Origin: Podospora bellae-mahoneyi
Taxonomy: Eukaryota; Ascomycota; Sordariomycetes; Sordariales; Podosporaceae
NCBI RefSeq assembly: GCF_035222275.1
Contig: NC_085884.1
Location: 3,162,001 to 3,226,000 of the forward strand
DNA: 64,000 nucleotides
Reading direction: 5' to 3'
The translations under genes and the position numbers were made by a program. Shown piece after piece: positions 36,305 to 47,123 of the stretch (the first letter of the stretch is position 1; each line of letters opens with the position of its first letter). The notes below the pieces were generated by a model that was given only the letters and a program-made list of their open reading frames with translations, made no database searches and was not told where the DNA came from.

Positions 36305-38638
36305 ATGCTCGCCGAGTCTCTGGTGGCGGCCCTCTTGGCCATCGCCCCCGTCTCTGCTCGTCCGGAACCCGACCTCTGGCGCCGCGCTGTGAGCGCTGCT
36401 GACGTTCGCACCTGCGCCCTCACCGACGAAGCTCCTCACGTCAAGGCTCCCAAGGCTAACGCCTGGGCTCCCATCTCTCCTCAGGATGTCAAGGATGTCT
36501 GGAAGTTTGTCCACGCTCCTGAGCGCGCCCTCAACCTCACGAACCCTGCCAACGCCACCCTGACCGACAACTACGTCTTCCTCGTCGATACCTTGTACCT
36601 TAACAAGACCCAGGTCCTCAGCTACATCGACGGCGATGCAGCTCAGCCTCCCAAGTATGCACGTGTCGTCATCTTCGAGGGCGGCAAGGAGGAGCCTGTC
36701 TCTCAGGAGTACATGGTTGGCCCCCTTCCTGTTGGTGCTGAGACCACCATCGCCCCTTACGACTACCCCTTCAACGGCGGCCTTGGTGGCAAGATCCCCT
36801 ACGATGGTCGCTACATGGATGGCAAGCGCACCGCTGGCTATCAGCCTCTCCTCAAGCAGGCCATGACTGATGTCGCCGACATCACCAAGGCTCTCTTCAA
36901 TGGTACTTACTACGGTGCCAGCGACCCCCGCACGGACATTGTCGCTGCCAACACTGGTCCCCACTCTCTCGATGGCTCCCAGTCCTGGATCACCATCATG
37001 TTCAGATACCCTGGTGCCGCCAGCTACGTCACTCCCATTGACTTCTACATTATTCTCGACATCACCGGCACCGACATCTCCAAGTACACCCTCCGCGGCT
37101 ATGTCACCAACACCAAGTTCTTCAAGACTGCCGATGACCTCCGCAAGGCCTTCGAGGCTGGCGAGATCATCAGCGAGTTCCCCCAGACCCGTGACCAGGA
37201 GTGGGCCCTTCTCAAGGCTGTCCCTGAGATGGGTGTCCGTGACCTTGACGACCGCATTGCTCCCCAGAGCATTGAGATTGGTGGCAAGCGCTACAAGCTC
37301 GACCGCGAGAACCAGTATGTTGAGTTCATGGGCTGGTCTTTCTACATGTCCTTCACTCGCATCCTCGGTCTCATGTTCTACGACATCAAGTTCAAGGGTG
37401 AGCGCATCATCTACGAGCTCTCTCTCCAGGAGGCTGCTGCTCAGTATGCTGGCAACCAGCCCAAGGCTGCCAACACTGTCTACCACGACACTTACTTCTC
37501 CATCGGTTCCACCTCTGCCACCCTCATCGAGGGGTTCGACTGCCCCTTCGGTGCCACCATGCTGAACGTCACCTACCCCGCCAACGATGTCACCGATGTC
37601 CACCCCCAGGGTATCTGCCTCTTCGAGTCTGACTCCGGATATCCCGTTGCCCGTCACAGATATGGCAGCGGTGGCAACCCCAACGGTTTCTCCAACATTG
37701 CCGCCGTCAAGAGCTCTGCTCTCCATGCCCGCACCATTGCCACTATTGGTAATTACGACTACCTCTTCGACTATGCTTTCCACGTTGACGGCTCCATCGA
37801 GATTGAGGTCCGCGCTTCCGGCTATCTCCAGTCTTCCCCCTACTACAAGGACCAGACCAACTTTGGCGCTCGTGTCGGCCTTGGCACCCAGGGTTCTTTC
37901 CACGACCACATTCTCTCCTGGAAGGCCGATTTCGATATCATCTCCACCAAGAACTCCCTCCAGCGCACCGATCTCATCGTCGTCAACCAGACCCAGCCCT
38001 GGTTCCCCGAGCTCGGCGAGTTCGAGCAGATGGAGCTCAAGGCCTACAACATGGAGAAGGAGCAGCAGTTCAACTGGGCCCAGAACGGCCAGAGCATGTT
38101 CTGCGTCGTCAACGACGAGGAGAAGAACTCCTGGGGTGTCTCCCGCGGTTACCGCCTCGTGCCCGGCCGCAGCAACGTCCACCTCAGCACCCTCAACTCC
38201 CCCTTCTCCAAGCACTCCTCCCACATCCTCAAGTCTCACCTCGCCGTCACCCAGCACCACGACAACGAGCCTTATGGCAACTCGTGGCAGAACGTTAACC
38301 TGCCCCTCAAGCCTCAGCAGGACTTTTCCAAGCTCTTCAACGACGAGAGCGTCGATGGTGAGGACATTGTTGTCTGGTTCAACCTCGGCATGCACCACTA
38401 CACCCGCTCTGAGGATATCCCCGTCACCCTCTACTCCGAGGCCGTCTCCAGCATCGTGTTCGCTCCCCAGAACTTCCACGACCGCGCCCAGGAGGGTGAT
38501 CTCCAGAACAGACGCTGGATCACCTCCAACGCTACCACTGGTGAGATCACCTATGAGGACCAGGGTCTTCAGCTCCCCACTTGCAAGGTTGCCCTCGAGG
38601 AGCCCGCTACCAAGATTCTTCCTTGGCTCAAGATCTAG
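36305..38638 (+). CDS. Secreted copper amine oxidase
   Basis: A single exon of 777 residues, the usual size. A signal peptide (MLAESLVAALLAIAPVSA) supports this ATG over an upstream in-frame one. The topaquinone motif is T480-I-G-N-Y-D-Y486, with Tyr484 the residue converted to TPQ. Copper ligands are His533 and His535 (HDHILSW) and a His in MHHYTRSED (697/698). The likely catalytic base is Asp395 (YHDTYFSIG), followed by GFDCP...GICLFE, the conserved cysteine pair. The enzyme oxidises primary amines to aldehydes with release of ammonia and hydrogen peroxide, and probably supplies nitrogen outside the cell. Codon use is strongly C-ending, a sign of high expression. A perfect palindrome lies about 200 bp upstream. 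Confidence 0.96.
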   Translation: MLAESLVAALLAIAPVSARPEPDLWRRAVSAADVRTCALTDEAPHVKAPKANAWAPISPQDVKDVWKFVHAPERALNLTNPANATLTDNYVFLVDTLYLNKTQVLSYIDGDAAQPPKYARVVIFEGGKEEPVSQEYMVGPLPVGAETTIAPYDYPFNGGLGGKIPYDGRYMDGKRTAGYQPLLKQAMTDVADITKALFNGTYYGASDPRTDIVAANTGPHSLDGSQSWITIMFRYPGAASYVTPIDFYIILDITGTDISKYTLRGYVTNTKFFKTADDLRKAFEAGEIISEFPQTRDQEWALLKAVPEMGVRDLDDRIAPQSIEIGGKRYKLDRENQYVEFMGWSFYMSFTRILGLMFYDIKFKGERIIYELSLQEAAAQYAGNQPKAANTVYHDTYFSIGSTSATLIEGFDCPFGATMLNVTYPANDVTDVHPQGICLFESDSGYPVARHRYGSGGNPNGFSNIAAVKSSALHARTIATIGNYDYLFDYAFHVDGSIEIEVRASGYLQSSPYYKDQTNFGARVGLGTQGSFHDHILSWKADFDIISTKNSLQRTDLIVVNQTQPWFPELGEFEQMELKAYNMEKEQQFNWAQNGQSMFCVVNDEEKNSWGVSRGYRLVPGRSNVHLSTLNSPFSKHSSHILKSHLAVTQHHDNEPYGNSWQNVNLPLKPQQDFSKLFNDESVDGEDIVVWFNLGMHHYTRSEDIPVTLYSEAVSSIVFAPQNFHDRAQEGDLQNRRWITSNATTGEITYEDQGLQLPTCKVALEEPATKILPWLKI

Positions 38639-39984
38639 GGGTGGTTTACGATCTGAATGAAGAACACAGGAGTTGAGGGGAAGAAGAGGAAGATTTCTTT
38701 GGTTATGATTTTCGATGAAACGACACGATCTTTACTTAATAGTTTGCATGCCTTATGACGGACACACACATATTGGGAATACTGGAACTAGTTGGGAACG
38801 CATACAACAGTTGATGACGCTGGGGCTCATACCACTCACTTCATGATAGATAATTACGACGATGTACATAGATGCATAGACTATAGACTTTGGGGAGACA
38901 AGTTGATGGGGAGATGGAGGAGGGTAGAAGGAAGAAAAGGTTGTTAATATTGGGCTTTTACGCAGAACTTCTGGGGAGAGGGACACTGTGGATATGAGAA
39001 TAAGAAGTATATAATTGCCATTCATCATTTGGCACGCATAAACCTTTGTACCGGAGTTTACGGAGGTCCACGAGAATTTGTGGATGCTTCCAATTTCCTG
39101 ATCGCGAGATGTGACGAACCCCTATCCAGAACCTCTGGAAGGGATACTGGTTGAAGGCACTTCTGAACAATCCTGGTTCGGTATAGCTAAACAGTGTACA
39201 ACAAATAGCTTGTCTCAATCACAATAGCTAAAATACTAACGATTGTAACTTATAATTGTATATCACGGAATTATTTATCTACACCAGCCAGTTCCTCTGT
39301 ATATATAGACCTAGGCCTCCAAGTACCTCCGTACCTAGATTTATTTATTATTTCTTAGATCCTTTTGGATCTAGCTTCCAATCCCTAGATCCCCTGGCCC
39401 GTGTTATTCCCTGCTCCATAGGCCCCACTTATCCGTCGCTCCATTCTCACTGGGGTCCTGGCGACCCTGCTTCTTCTAAACCGTGACACGAGACAAGCAA
39501 AATCCGAGCCCACCTTTTTGGTTTCCTCTTGTAAATGCCAAGAGGCCGCACTTAAGTCTAGCGTTATGGAGTATGCCAAGCACAACAGCTACGGTCAACC
39601 CCAGTTAACAGCGACGATCAATAGGCACAGTTGCGCGAGCCGTTCAGAGGATCCAGGCACGCCAGGGCACCCGAGTTGATAGCTGTCACAAGCCGTGGTG
39701 TGAGAGCTGTTGAGAAGGCGTAGGGCAGGTAGGCTGATAGGTGTAGGTGCCGTCGTAGGTGCCAGTGAGAGTGCCAGTAAAGCCCTGGGCACCTTGATAG
39801 GCAGGTGCGTAGTGCGTTAGTTGGCAAGCAGATAGGTTGATTGCCCTGTTGAACTGGGCCACTGGGCAGCTCGGATGTATGCCTTGTCCCACAGGCCCTC
39901 ACCCCAGCGCCCGGCCTACAGCCTCCTCCCTTCTGCAAACCCCGTGGCGTCATAGTACAAGCAGCTTAGTAAACTCGTCTAAAT
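38639..39984. other. Intergenic, no gene seen
   Basis: 3' flank of the amine-oxidase gene, then AT-rich sequence and, at 39.3-39.4 kb, repeated TACCTAGAT/GGATCTAG-like words. No coding frame is supported. Confidence 0.45.
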
Positions 39985-42095
39985 ACTGCAAAGATGTAGC
40001 CAGAGTCCTCAGAGATGAATTAGGCGTCATCTACGTCGGGCTCCCTGAATTCCACGAAACGTATTTCGGACGGGTGCCAGATCTTAAGGCAGCATCCGAG
40101 GCAAGTCTTCAAGAAGTGTAAGGAGGGTGTTGTACGGCTGCGAGGATTTGTAATAGTTGATGATATTGTCAAGTGCTCAAACAAACAGCTCCGGAGAGCA
40201 AAAAACCTATCCTTATCCTTTCCCAAATATGTGGGCCCAGGGCCGAGGCCTTGGAGCAACCTGACTGCCCAATCCCACAGGAGTATTACTTCTCACAGAG
40301 GGTGACGAACGACATTTTAGTAATGGGTGGAGCGGATGGCGGAGGGATATAAACCAGGACGACGTTTTAAGCTGGTTTGCAGAGCTAAGCGAGAAAGCTG
40401 GCGACGCTCGCAGGAGATTACATGTCTATCCCGACACATCGATGAAGGCCATTAGCACAACCCGACAAGCCAATTCCGGGCTCCACTGCGATACGCAAGT
40501 TAGACGTCGGCTTCGTGGATGACCCAAAGGCCGGGAAGGACTCACAATGCCACTAGGTACAAATCCTGGTATCAGGCGAGCTGAAAAGCAACCCAGACGC
40601 CGATATAGCGGCGCAGGCGTGGCAAGGTCTATACACCTTGCCACGTATACGAGGGAAGCCTTCGCTGCTCAAGACAGCGGTCGTTTTATTTTAGGTTTTA
40701 CTATTTGCGGATCTTTTATGAGGATATGGGAGTTTGATCGGCTTGGCGCTAGTGTATCGGAGAGGTTCAATATTAACGAAGATGGGTGGCGCTTTGTATT
40801 TACGGTCCTCGGGTTTCTCTGAATGAATAAAGAGGAGCTTGGCTTCGATCTAACATTTATAACGGCTAACGGCCAGCGATTTATCGAGATCGAGCGGAAC
40901 GGCTCGAAGGAACGGCTCATCGTTGATAAGTTGATGCAACGAGCACGTTAGGTTGCCGGTCAGGCTACAACATGCTGGAAAGCTCATGCCCAAGGGCAGC
41001 CATATATACCGCTCGTCATTAAAGATTCATGGCAGTATCTGGAACGCGGTGAGGAAGGTGACTTATGACGCGGGGCGACCAGTCAAAACGTCATCAACGT
41101 TGCGAGGTATTATTACCACGAAACGGTGAAGATATGTGGAACGGATGACGACGCCCGAAATAACGTCCGAGGAGGACTAGACTTCACCAGCGCCAAGACT
41201 TACCAGCCGAAACAGTCAGCCCCCCGGGCCTCAGTTTTGCGAAAACTCCGCAGCAGCAGCGTGGCTGCTGGTAAGAAATGATCGTCCAGTGAAGCCGGCG
41301 CCCCTCTGCCACACAGCAAGCGGTCTTGCTCGGCATCTCAAGCTAGCGGTAATCTGTCAAATCGGTGCATCGTGGTGTCATTGTTCGCGACTATGGAACT
41401 CCTATCTACAGGACTAACTCCCGAAGGTCTCTGCTTGCCGCGCTTGAAGGCTGCATTGAAGGGCACGAATCACTACATAAGGCCGGCATCCTACACAGAG
41501 ACATCTCTATCAATAACTCCTGATCAACCAGGACATCGATAATCCCTCCTGGCCTTTATTTTTAATTTACCTGGATCTTGCCATTAAAGGGGAACGAGAG
41601 GGTGCGTCCGGTGCCAATACGAAGACAAGCACGAAGGCATTCATGGCAATCGGGGCACCTCTAGGCGAGCAGCGTTCTTTCATGCACGATCTTGAGTCAT
41701 TCTTTTGGGTGTTGTGGTTGATATGCATTCACCATGAAGGGCCGCACGAGCATAGAGTTATCGCATGGTTCGACTCATGGAATTACATAGACATAGAGGG
41801 GTTAGCGATTCAGAAGACAGGGCTAGTAAGCCACGAGGGGGACTTCCTCAGGATTGCTAACGAGTATTTTACTACTTATTATCAGCCACTGATACGTTGG
41901 GTCGACCGGTTACGGAAAGTTGTCTTTCCAAATCGTGGAAGGTGGGAGAGAGAGGACACAGGGCCATATTTTCAGATGCGGCAGATCCTTCAAGAAGCCC
42001 AAATGGATCCGGCTATCTATGCAAGAGCCAAGCAACCTGGTATTTGTATAACTACATTGCTTTATTGTCTGCTCGTTTCAGTCGATCCCCTATAA
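39985..42095 (+). pseudogene. FunK1 fungal-type protein kinase relic
   Basis: Segments of the FunK1 family (PF17667) follow in correct order: ELGVIYVGLPEFHETYFG, then GRFILGFTICGSFMRIWEFD, then LGASVSERFNINEDGWRFV, GYNMLESS in a decayed WKAH region, and AGILHRDISINN (the kinase HRD catalytic loop). After these come DLAIKGEREGASGANTKT, MAIGAPLGEQRSFMHDLESF and the tail RWVDRLRKVVFPNRGRWERE. The pieces are spread over all three frames with many stops. The last 150 codons (41643-42095) remain open. FunK1 kinases are expanded in filamentous fungi and often neighbour mobile or HET-rich DNA. Confidence 0.87.
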
Positions 42096-45000
42096 CATAG
42101 AGTTAGGATGTATCCAAATAAAGGCGAGCCAAACCATCTCGTAGACGAGGCCTACATCTGCCATTACTATTTGTATTTCGGTGCACCTTTGAGTATCATA
42201 TATATCGCTGGGTGAGGTAATCGAGTGAGTTTCATTTGCTGCAGCTAGTGTCCCTTATTTCCTCTTTGAACGAGTAACGGCGCTTCATGTCACTGTCAAC
42301 CTCGCTGCATTTTTAGCCTGGATGCTCCCGTCATTGGGTATGACATCGTCTGGGAAATTTGGCAATGACAAAAAGGCGATGAGTAAGGCACAAAAGACCC
42401 TGGATCCCTACTCTTACTGCCTTGCCTACCTAAACATGTTGATCGAAGAATCAGGTAAACTGCTCAATTATATGGCAGGCTTTCTGGCTATGAACCTAAA
42501 CAGCCGCAAGCTCTAACGTTTCCGCTTACGCCCGATATAAGATTGTGCCCATATCTTTCTTTTGAGGCTCAAGTGCTGAGCCGTAATATCCCAGTCGAGT
42601 TAAAAACACATGCTCTGGTGACACTTTTGCTTGCTCAGAATAGACCCCTGGCTACATATTACCATGATAGAGAATATTGCCACTTTTATACTTTTGCACT
42701 ATTCTAGCAGCTAGTCTAAACCAGAACTTGCAGAAATTTACCTTGCAAGATCTAGCTGCCATTAAAAATGAAGCTATTCCCACCATGAAGACCAACCCCC
42801 AAATACGAAGTTTACCCGAGTGATGCTCCAACCCTGTAGATACCATTAATCAGCTCTGCCTTCTTCAGTCTCCTAGGCAAAGCATTGTCTTCGAGGAAAA
42901 TAAGCCTCAAGAATATGAGAATATACACATCAGAGCTGGGTTAGACAAAGACAGATGTAAATGAGGGATGTGCCCAAGTAGTGCTCTAATAACGTGGGCG
43001 GAATGATCTTGTCTCCAACGTGCCTGTTACATCCAATCAGCCGCTGTCATTATCCAAGCAGAAAAGTGAGGCAAACAATCTCGTCCCTCACATCTTTGCA
43101 TGTCATCCCTGTCTGCACGACCTGCAGGTTATTACACATTGCGGGAGCGTAAACCAATCAACTATAGTATACTAGAGCCGTGGCCAGCCTTTTTTTTCTG
43201 TGAAAACGAAAGAGACAAAAGAGCCGCATTGCGCCCCCGATAGTAGTGCTGAGCCGTAATGCGTTATGCCCATGTTCAAGTGGGATAAATTTGAGAACGA
43301 AAAATGGCCAGTTCAGAAGGTCATTGGGTACAGCCGATCATTACACAAGCCAGGCCAGTCAGGATGATTTCTAATATTGGACCATCGGTCGCTTCCGATT
43401 GGCCAACAAATCCCCTGCTGATTCAAGAACCTAGTGAAGAACCAAGAGAGAGCAGCTTCACATTCCTGCTTCTCTTAATGGCTTAGCATGCATCTAGCAG
43501 TCATCCTGTTCACAAAATAAATAACACCCGAGTAGGTTTACCCATATAATATTATTATAAACCTTACCTTAAAAGATAATCAGTATTCTTTAAAGATAGT
43601 TAATAAATCTCTGATGATAATTAAAAGGCGTCCAGAGATATTGAGAAGGCCTATTAATCTTGCTCTTCAGGTATAGTTTACAACCTATATGGGCTAACTT
43701 ACTCTGAGTGTCTCAATTTTCTTTTAGAGAGAGTGACAGTGCATCATGCCGTAACACGTAACCAGAAACTAATCTATCAGCCGTGTTTTTTGATTAGAGC
43801 AAATCCCAAGTCGACGTCACCATGCAGGAACGTGAGGAATTGTCTCTCACCCAGAGCATTGTGGCCAATAAACATTGACATGCTAGAGCCTAGGCCTGTT
43901 TTTCCATTTCAAATCTTCCAAGCGCAGTCTCACCGTTTTGCGGGCTGAGCCATAATATCCATATGCGGGTGGGCTTGATTCACAAACAGTAAAACTCCCC
44001 ATCGGTGCAATATGAAGAGGCACAAGCGGGAGTCACCAGAGATAGCAGCTGCCGTAGCCTTGAGATGTTCCTAAATAGTTGATAAATTACTTGAAAATAG
44101 GTATCCCTGCCCGGGTCGTCGAGAACAATATCAAGAATGTCCAATAATCAGTTTACTGAATGAACTACGTTTAACTTGGGCTTTCATGTTGTGGTCAGGC
44201 TTGAATGGCGCTTCCAAATTGATCTTCCCACAAGGTGAGCGGGCCAAGTTAAGAAGAGAGAGGTGAGCACTCAGGGTGTCTGCATCTACTTCGAAGTGAT
44301 TGGCCAGTGAAAATAACGGCTCAGCTAACATAGGGCTGAGACCACCGGATGAACGAACAAAACACACTGTGCATAAGTTGGCTGATATCTAACTGGCTAT
44401 GTGCCCTGCACAATGTCCTCAAAACAGACCTCCGCTCGATGGCACGAAGGGACTGCATCGGTTGATGCCTGAGCCGAAGTGAGTCTTGGCCAATTAGCAG
44501 CGACAAGTCTTATGACTCCGCCACTTTTCGTTTCAGTGTTCATGCAATGTGACTGCCGTTGCTGAGCCGTATTCCCCCCTCAAAATGATGGAGTTCTACG
44601 AAGAAAGAACCCTAAGCTCAAGGTAGGTAGATGACTGCCACCACTCTTTAAACCAAGTTCGATAAAGCCTTCCATGACATCAGCTTCCCTCTGAAGCTTC
44701 CATCCATCATTTCCGAAACGGTCTCAATTATTAGAACACGGTCAGCTTGAATGATGCAAGCAGTACTTCAAAATATTGCAACCACAAAATGTACCTTCTT
44801 CCCCTTAAGCAACGATTTGAAGACTAACAGGTGCCGGCTACCAACGTGACTCAACATGCAGCGGGCAAAATTTACGGCTCAGCCGTGCAGGGTTATGCCA
44901 AATTCGAATTGAGTTGAAAAGAAAAGTATCCCTTCCTCTGATCTTTTTGTACTTTCATTGGTTAAGCGGTATAGGACGCAGTTTCATACGAAACACACCG

Positions 45001-45266
45001 CCATCACTGCAGGTTTAACTACCCAATGAAAAGCAAGGGATTTCACTATTTCCGACTTCGAGAGCTCCAAACTTTGAGGGTCGCTGAGCTGTAGTCTTCT
45101 GGTAATGCGGTACTCTAAACCCTTGGAATAGACGATGTTAACATATGGCCAAGTGCCATCACTTACCCTGATTTGAAAGGTGATAGCGAATTGATCAGAA
45201 CCATGCTTCACTGAACTGCTAGAAGTTGGGGGGACAGAACTGACAGGCTCCGGACTTGGAAGATAG
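42096..45266. other. 3.2-kb AT-rich stretch with recurrent GCTGAGCCGTAAT motif
   Basis: No gene is supported. The motif GCTGAGCCGTAAT or a close variant recurs near 42578, 43248, 43943, 44558 and 44875, with a weaker one near 45085, mostly 600-700 bp apart. Following bases are partly shared (TTATGCCCATGTTCAAGT type). One inverted-repeat element is embedded at 43.5 kb. Confidence 0.5.
43511..43722. mobile_element. MITE-like inverted-repeat element, copy 1
   Basis: The left end reads ACACCCGAGTAGGTTTACCC. The reverse complement of the right end reads ACACTCAGAGTAAGTTAGCC and continues with CATATA, as the left end does. Between the ends lie AT-rich tandem units of the form CTTAAAAGATAATCAG / TTTAAAGATAGTTAAT. 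There is no coding capacity. Exact boundaries and target duplication are uncertain. Confidence 0.6.
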
Positions 45267-46031
45267 CCGAGGCAGATTCTTCACCCTAAGCACTATGATT
45301 CTAACCTCTTCAAATGTCCCAGGCTCAGCTGCAAATTCTTCACGAACGGGTTTGCAACCGCTGAGCAACGGCACCAACACCTTGGAAAGCACCAGAGGCC
45401 TTTTCGATGTGCCATTGATGGTTGTTTGAGTGGAACCACCGGTATGGCGTCGGAGAAAGAGCTACAAAAGCACATGAAGGAATCTCATGGCGGGTATCAG
45501 TCTCACGACGAGTTTCCAGACAACGATGAAGTATATCGGAGTCTTTAACCACAGTTATCCATAGCCAACTCCGGCAATCAGACAGGTTTCGTAATTCAAG
45601 AGCCTACCGTGGCGGAAACGACAACACCTGAAGCACCTGAAGCCCAAGACCCAGCATCTGATAATGTCGCCCGCGAAGTGATTGAACATCAACGGCAGCA
45701 GAGTAATAAAAGACAAAAGAGGGAGTATATATGCTGGTGTTGCAGCAAAGTCTATAACCGTAAATTCAACCTCGACTCACATCTTTTAACTCATAGCGAG
45801 GACCGGCCTTGGAAGTGCCACCTCTGCACCAAAGCCTTTGCGCGGGAAAGCGACTTGAAGAGACATCGGGAAGGCCATGATGAAGGGAGCCATTTTCCGT
45901 GTCAAGGGTGTGGCAAGAAGTTTGCACGTCGGGATACATTGGCGAATCACCACAAGTCAAAGTTGGTGAAAAGGTGCTTGTCAGCCTTGAATTTGCAAAA
46001 CCATGCTGAAGAGTCAACTCCATCGGCGTAG
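45267..46031 (+). pseudogene. C2H2 zinc-finger gene, probably 5'-truncated or broken
   Basis: An N-terminal part shows FKCPRLSCKFFTNGF, HQHLGKHQRPFRCAIDGC and ELQKHMKESH. It is in frame with a second part holding three classical fingers: YICWCCSKVYNRKFNLDSH, WKCHLCTKAFARESDLKRH and FPCQGCGKKFARRDTLANH. This order is common in a fungal zinc-finger family. One in-frame TAA lies between them at 45546. It would be removed if 45531-45581 (GTATAT...CAG, 51 bp, divisible by three) is an intron. No ATG precedes the first finger in frame, so the 5' end is missing or in an unseen exon. It is either a live gene with an unresolved start or a recent pseudogene. Confidence 0.6.
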
Positions 46032-46448
46032 AACTCCCAGCACGCAAACTGTATAAAATGTACCGCGGCTACCTCAATCAGAGGCATGGCCGTAGGATCG
46101 TATTCCTAGTTCGCCATGTCAATATTAAGCTGATCCCTTACCAAATAACATCGGCATAACCCGAATTCATGATAAGCAGAATGGGTGTGTTCAGGTATCA
46201 CTCGTAGCCCTCACAAACACCACGCACCAAAGGTCTGTTACTGCAATCCCAGCCCCATCCTCTGCAACATCCAGACGACGTTGCATCATATCACATGTTT
46301 CAAGCGCGTATCATGGAAGGAATTTTGCCTTCACCAAAAGTCCCTCGGTCAAAAAGGGGGAAGTTACGAAATGCCAAGCCGGCCACTCGACATATGCCGC
46401 TTATTAAGCTAACAGCTTGACGAACCAATCACGCAACAAATGACGTAC
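46032..46448. other. Intergenic before tRNA-Gln
   Basis: No coding frame or repeat is recognised in this 417-bp gap between the zinc-finger gene and the tRNA. Confidence 0.5.
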
Positions 46449-46520
46449 GGTTGTATAGTGTAGCGGTTATCACTCCGGATTCTGATTCCGGCAACCCCGG
46501 TTCGAGTCCGGGTACGACCT
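46449..46520 (+). tRNA. tRNA-Gln (CTG), no intron
   Basis: Acceptor stem GGTTGTA pairs with TACGACC, with T as discriminator. The anticodon stem CCGGA/TCCGG encloses loop TTCTGAT with anticodon CTG. The T arm GGTTCGAGTCC is canonical. Length is 72 nt, with no encoded CCA. An inverted-repeat element begins about 57 bp downstream. Confidence 0.97.
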
Positions 46521-46576
46521 CATCCTTTCCCCTATCTTTTGGGCCCAGATCGCCGGCGATTTTGACTTTTTTGATG

Positions 46577-46806
46577 CCGGCACCTTTGCCACAAAATATT
46601 TGAGACACCAAAGTAGGTTAACATACCTTAAAGGATAGTCATAGGTCTTTAAAGATAGTTTTAAAGGCTTCAAAGATAGTTAACAGACCTTAAAAGATCG
46701 TTTAAGGACCTATTATTGTACTTTTGAGGCAAAAGGTAGTTCACAGTACTGTGTGGGTTAACTTACTTTTGCTGTGTCAATTACTTTGTGGGCAGGGTGG
46801 CTGGGT
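46577..46806. mobile_element. MITE-like inverted-repeat element, copy 2 (most complete)
   Basis: The left end CCGGCACCTTTGCCACAAAA continues into TTTGAGACACCAAAGTAGG and TTAAC. Reverse-complemented, the right end reads CCACCCTGCCCACAAAGTAA, then TTGACACAGCAAAAGTAAGT and TAACCC, so terminal inverted repeats approach 45-50 bp with mismatches. The interior has about four tandem units like CCTTAAAAGATAGTTAACAG. It is 230 bp with no coding capacity, so it would be non-autonomous. The superfamily is not identifiable from what I see. Confidence 0.7.
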
Positions 46807-47123
46807 AATACAATGGCTAGCATTTTCATCTTCGAGATGACTGCTATTTACATGCACCATGAAAAGTCTAATATCATCAGCATAATCAGCACCATTAGCA
46901 TGAGACAATGTCGTGGTACCAGTGGAATTCCGTGTTTTCCTCCCACCCCCATTTTTCATGCATTTTTTAAAATAAAAAAGTCTAATAATCAAAAAGAAAC
47001 CGCTTCAAACAAAAGAACATAAACATGATTTTCGCCAGAAAACCAACAACCCTGCCAGTGGTATCATATTTTCCTCATCCCAACATCCAACTCCCCCTTT
47101 CATTCCCCATCCCACAACCCCTT
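46807..47123. other. Intergenic, probable 3' flank of the rhodopsin-domain gene
   Basis: A 317-bp gap with AAAATAAAAAAG-type AT-rich sequence. It presumably includes the 3' untranslated region of the minus-strand gene that ends at 47124. Confidence 0.5.

Noticed and set aside
36245-38479. A 744-codon open frame antisense to the copper amine oxidase
   Set aside because: It results from strong C-ending codon bias on the coding strand. Its composition (Val/Leu/Gly/Glu/Asp-rich with no domain) is a mirror of the real gene.
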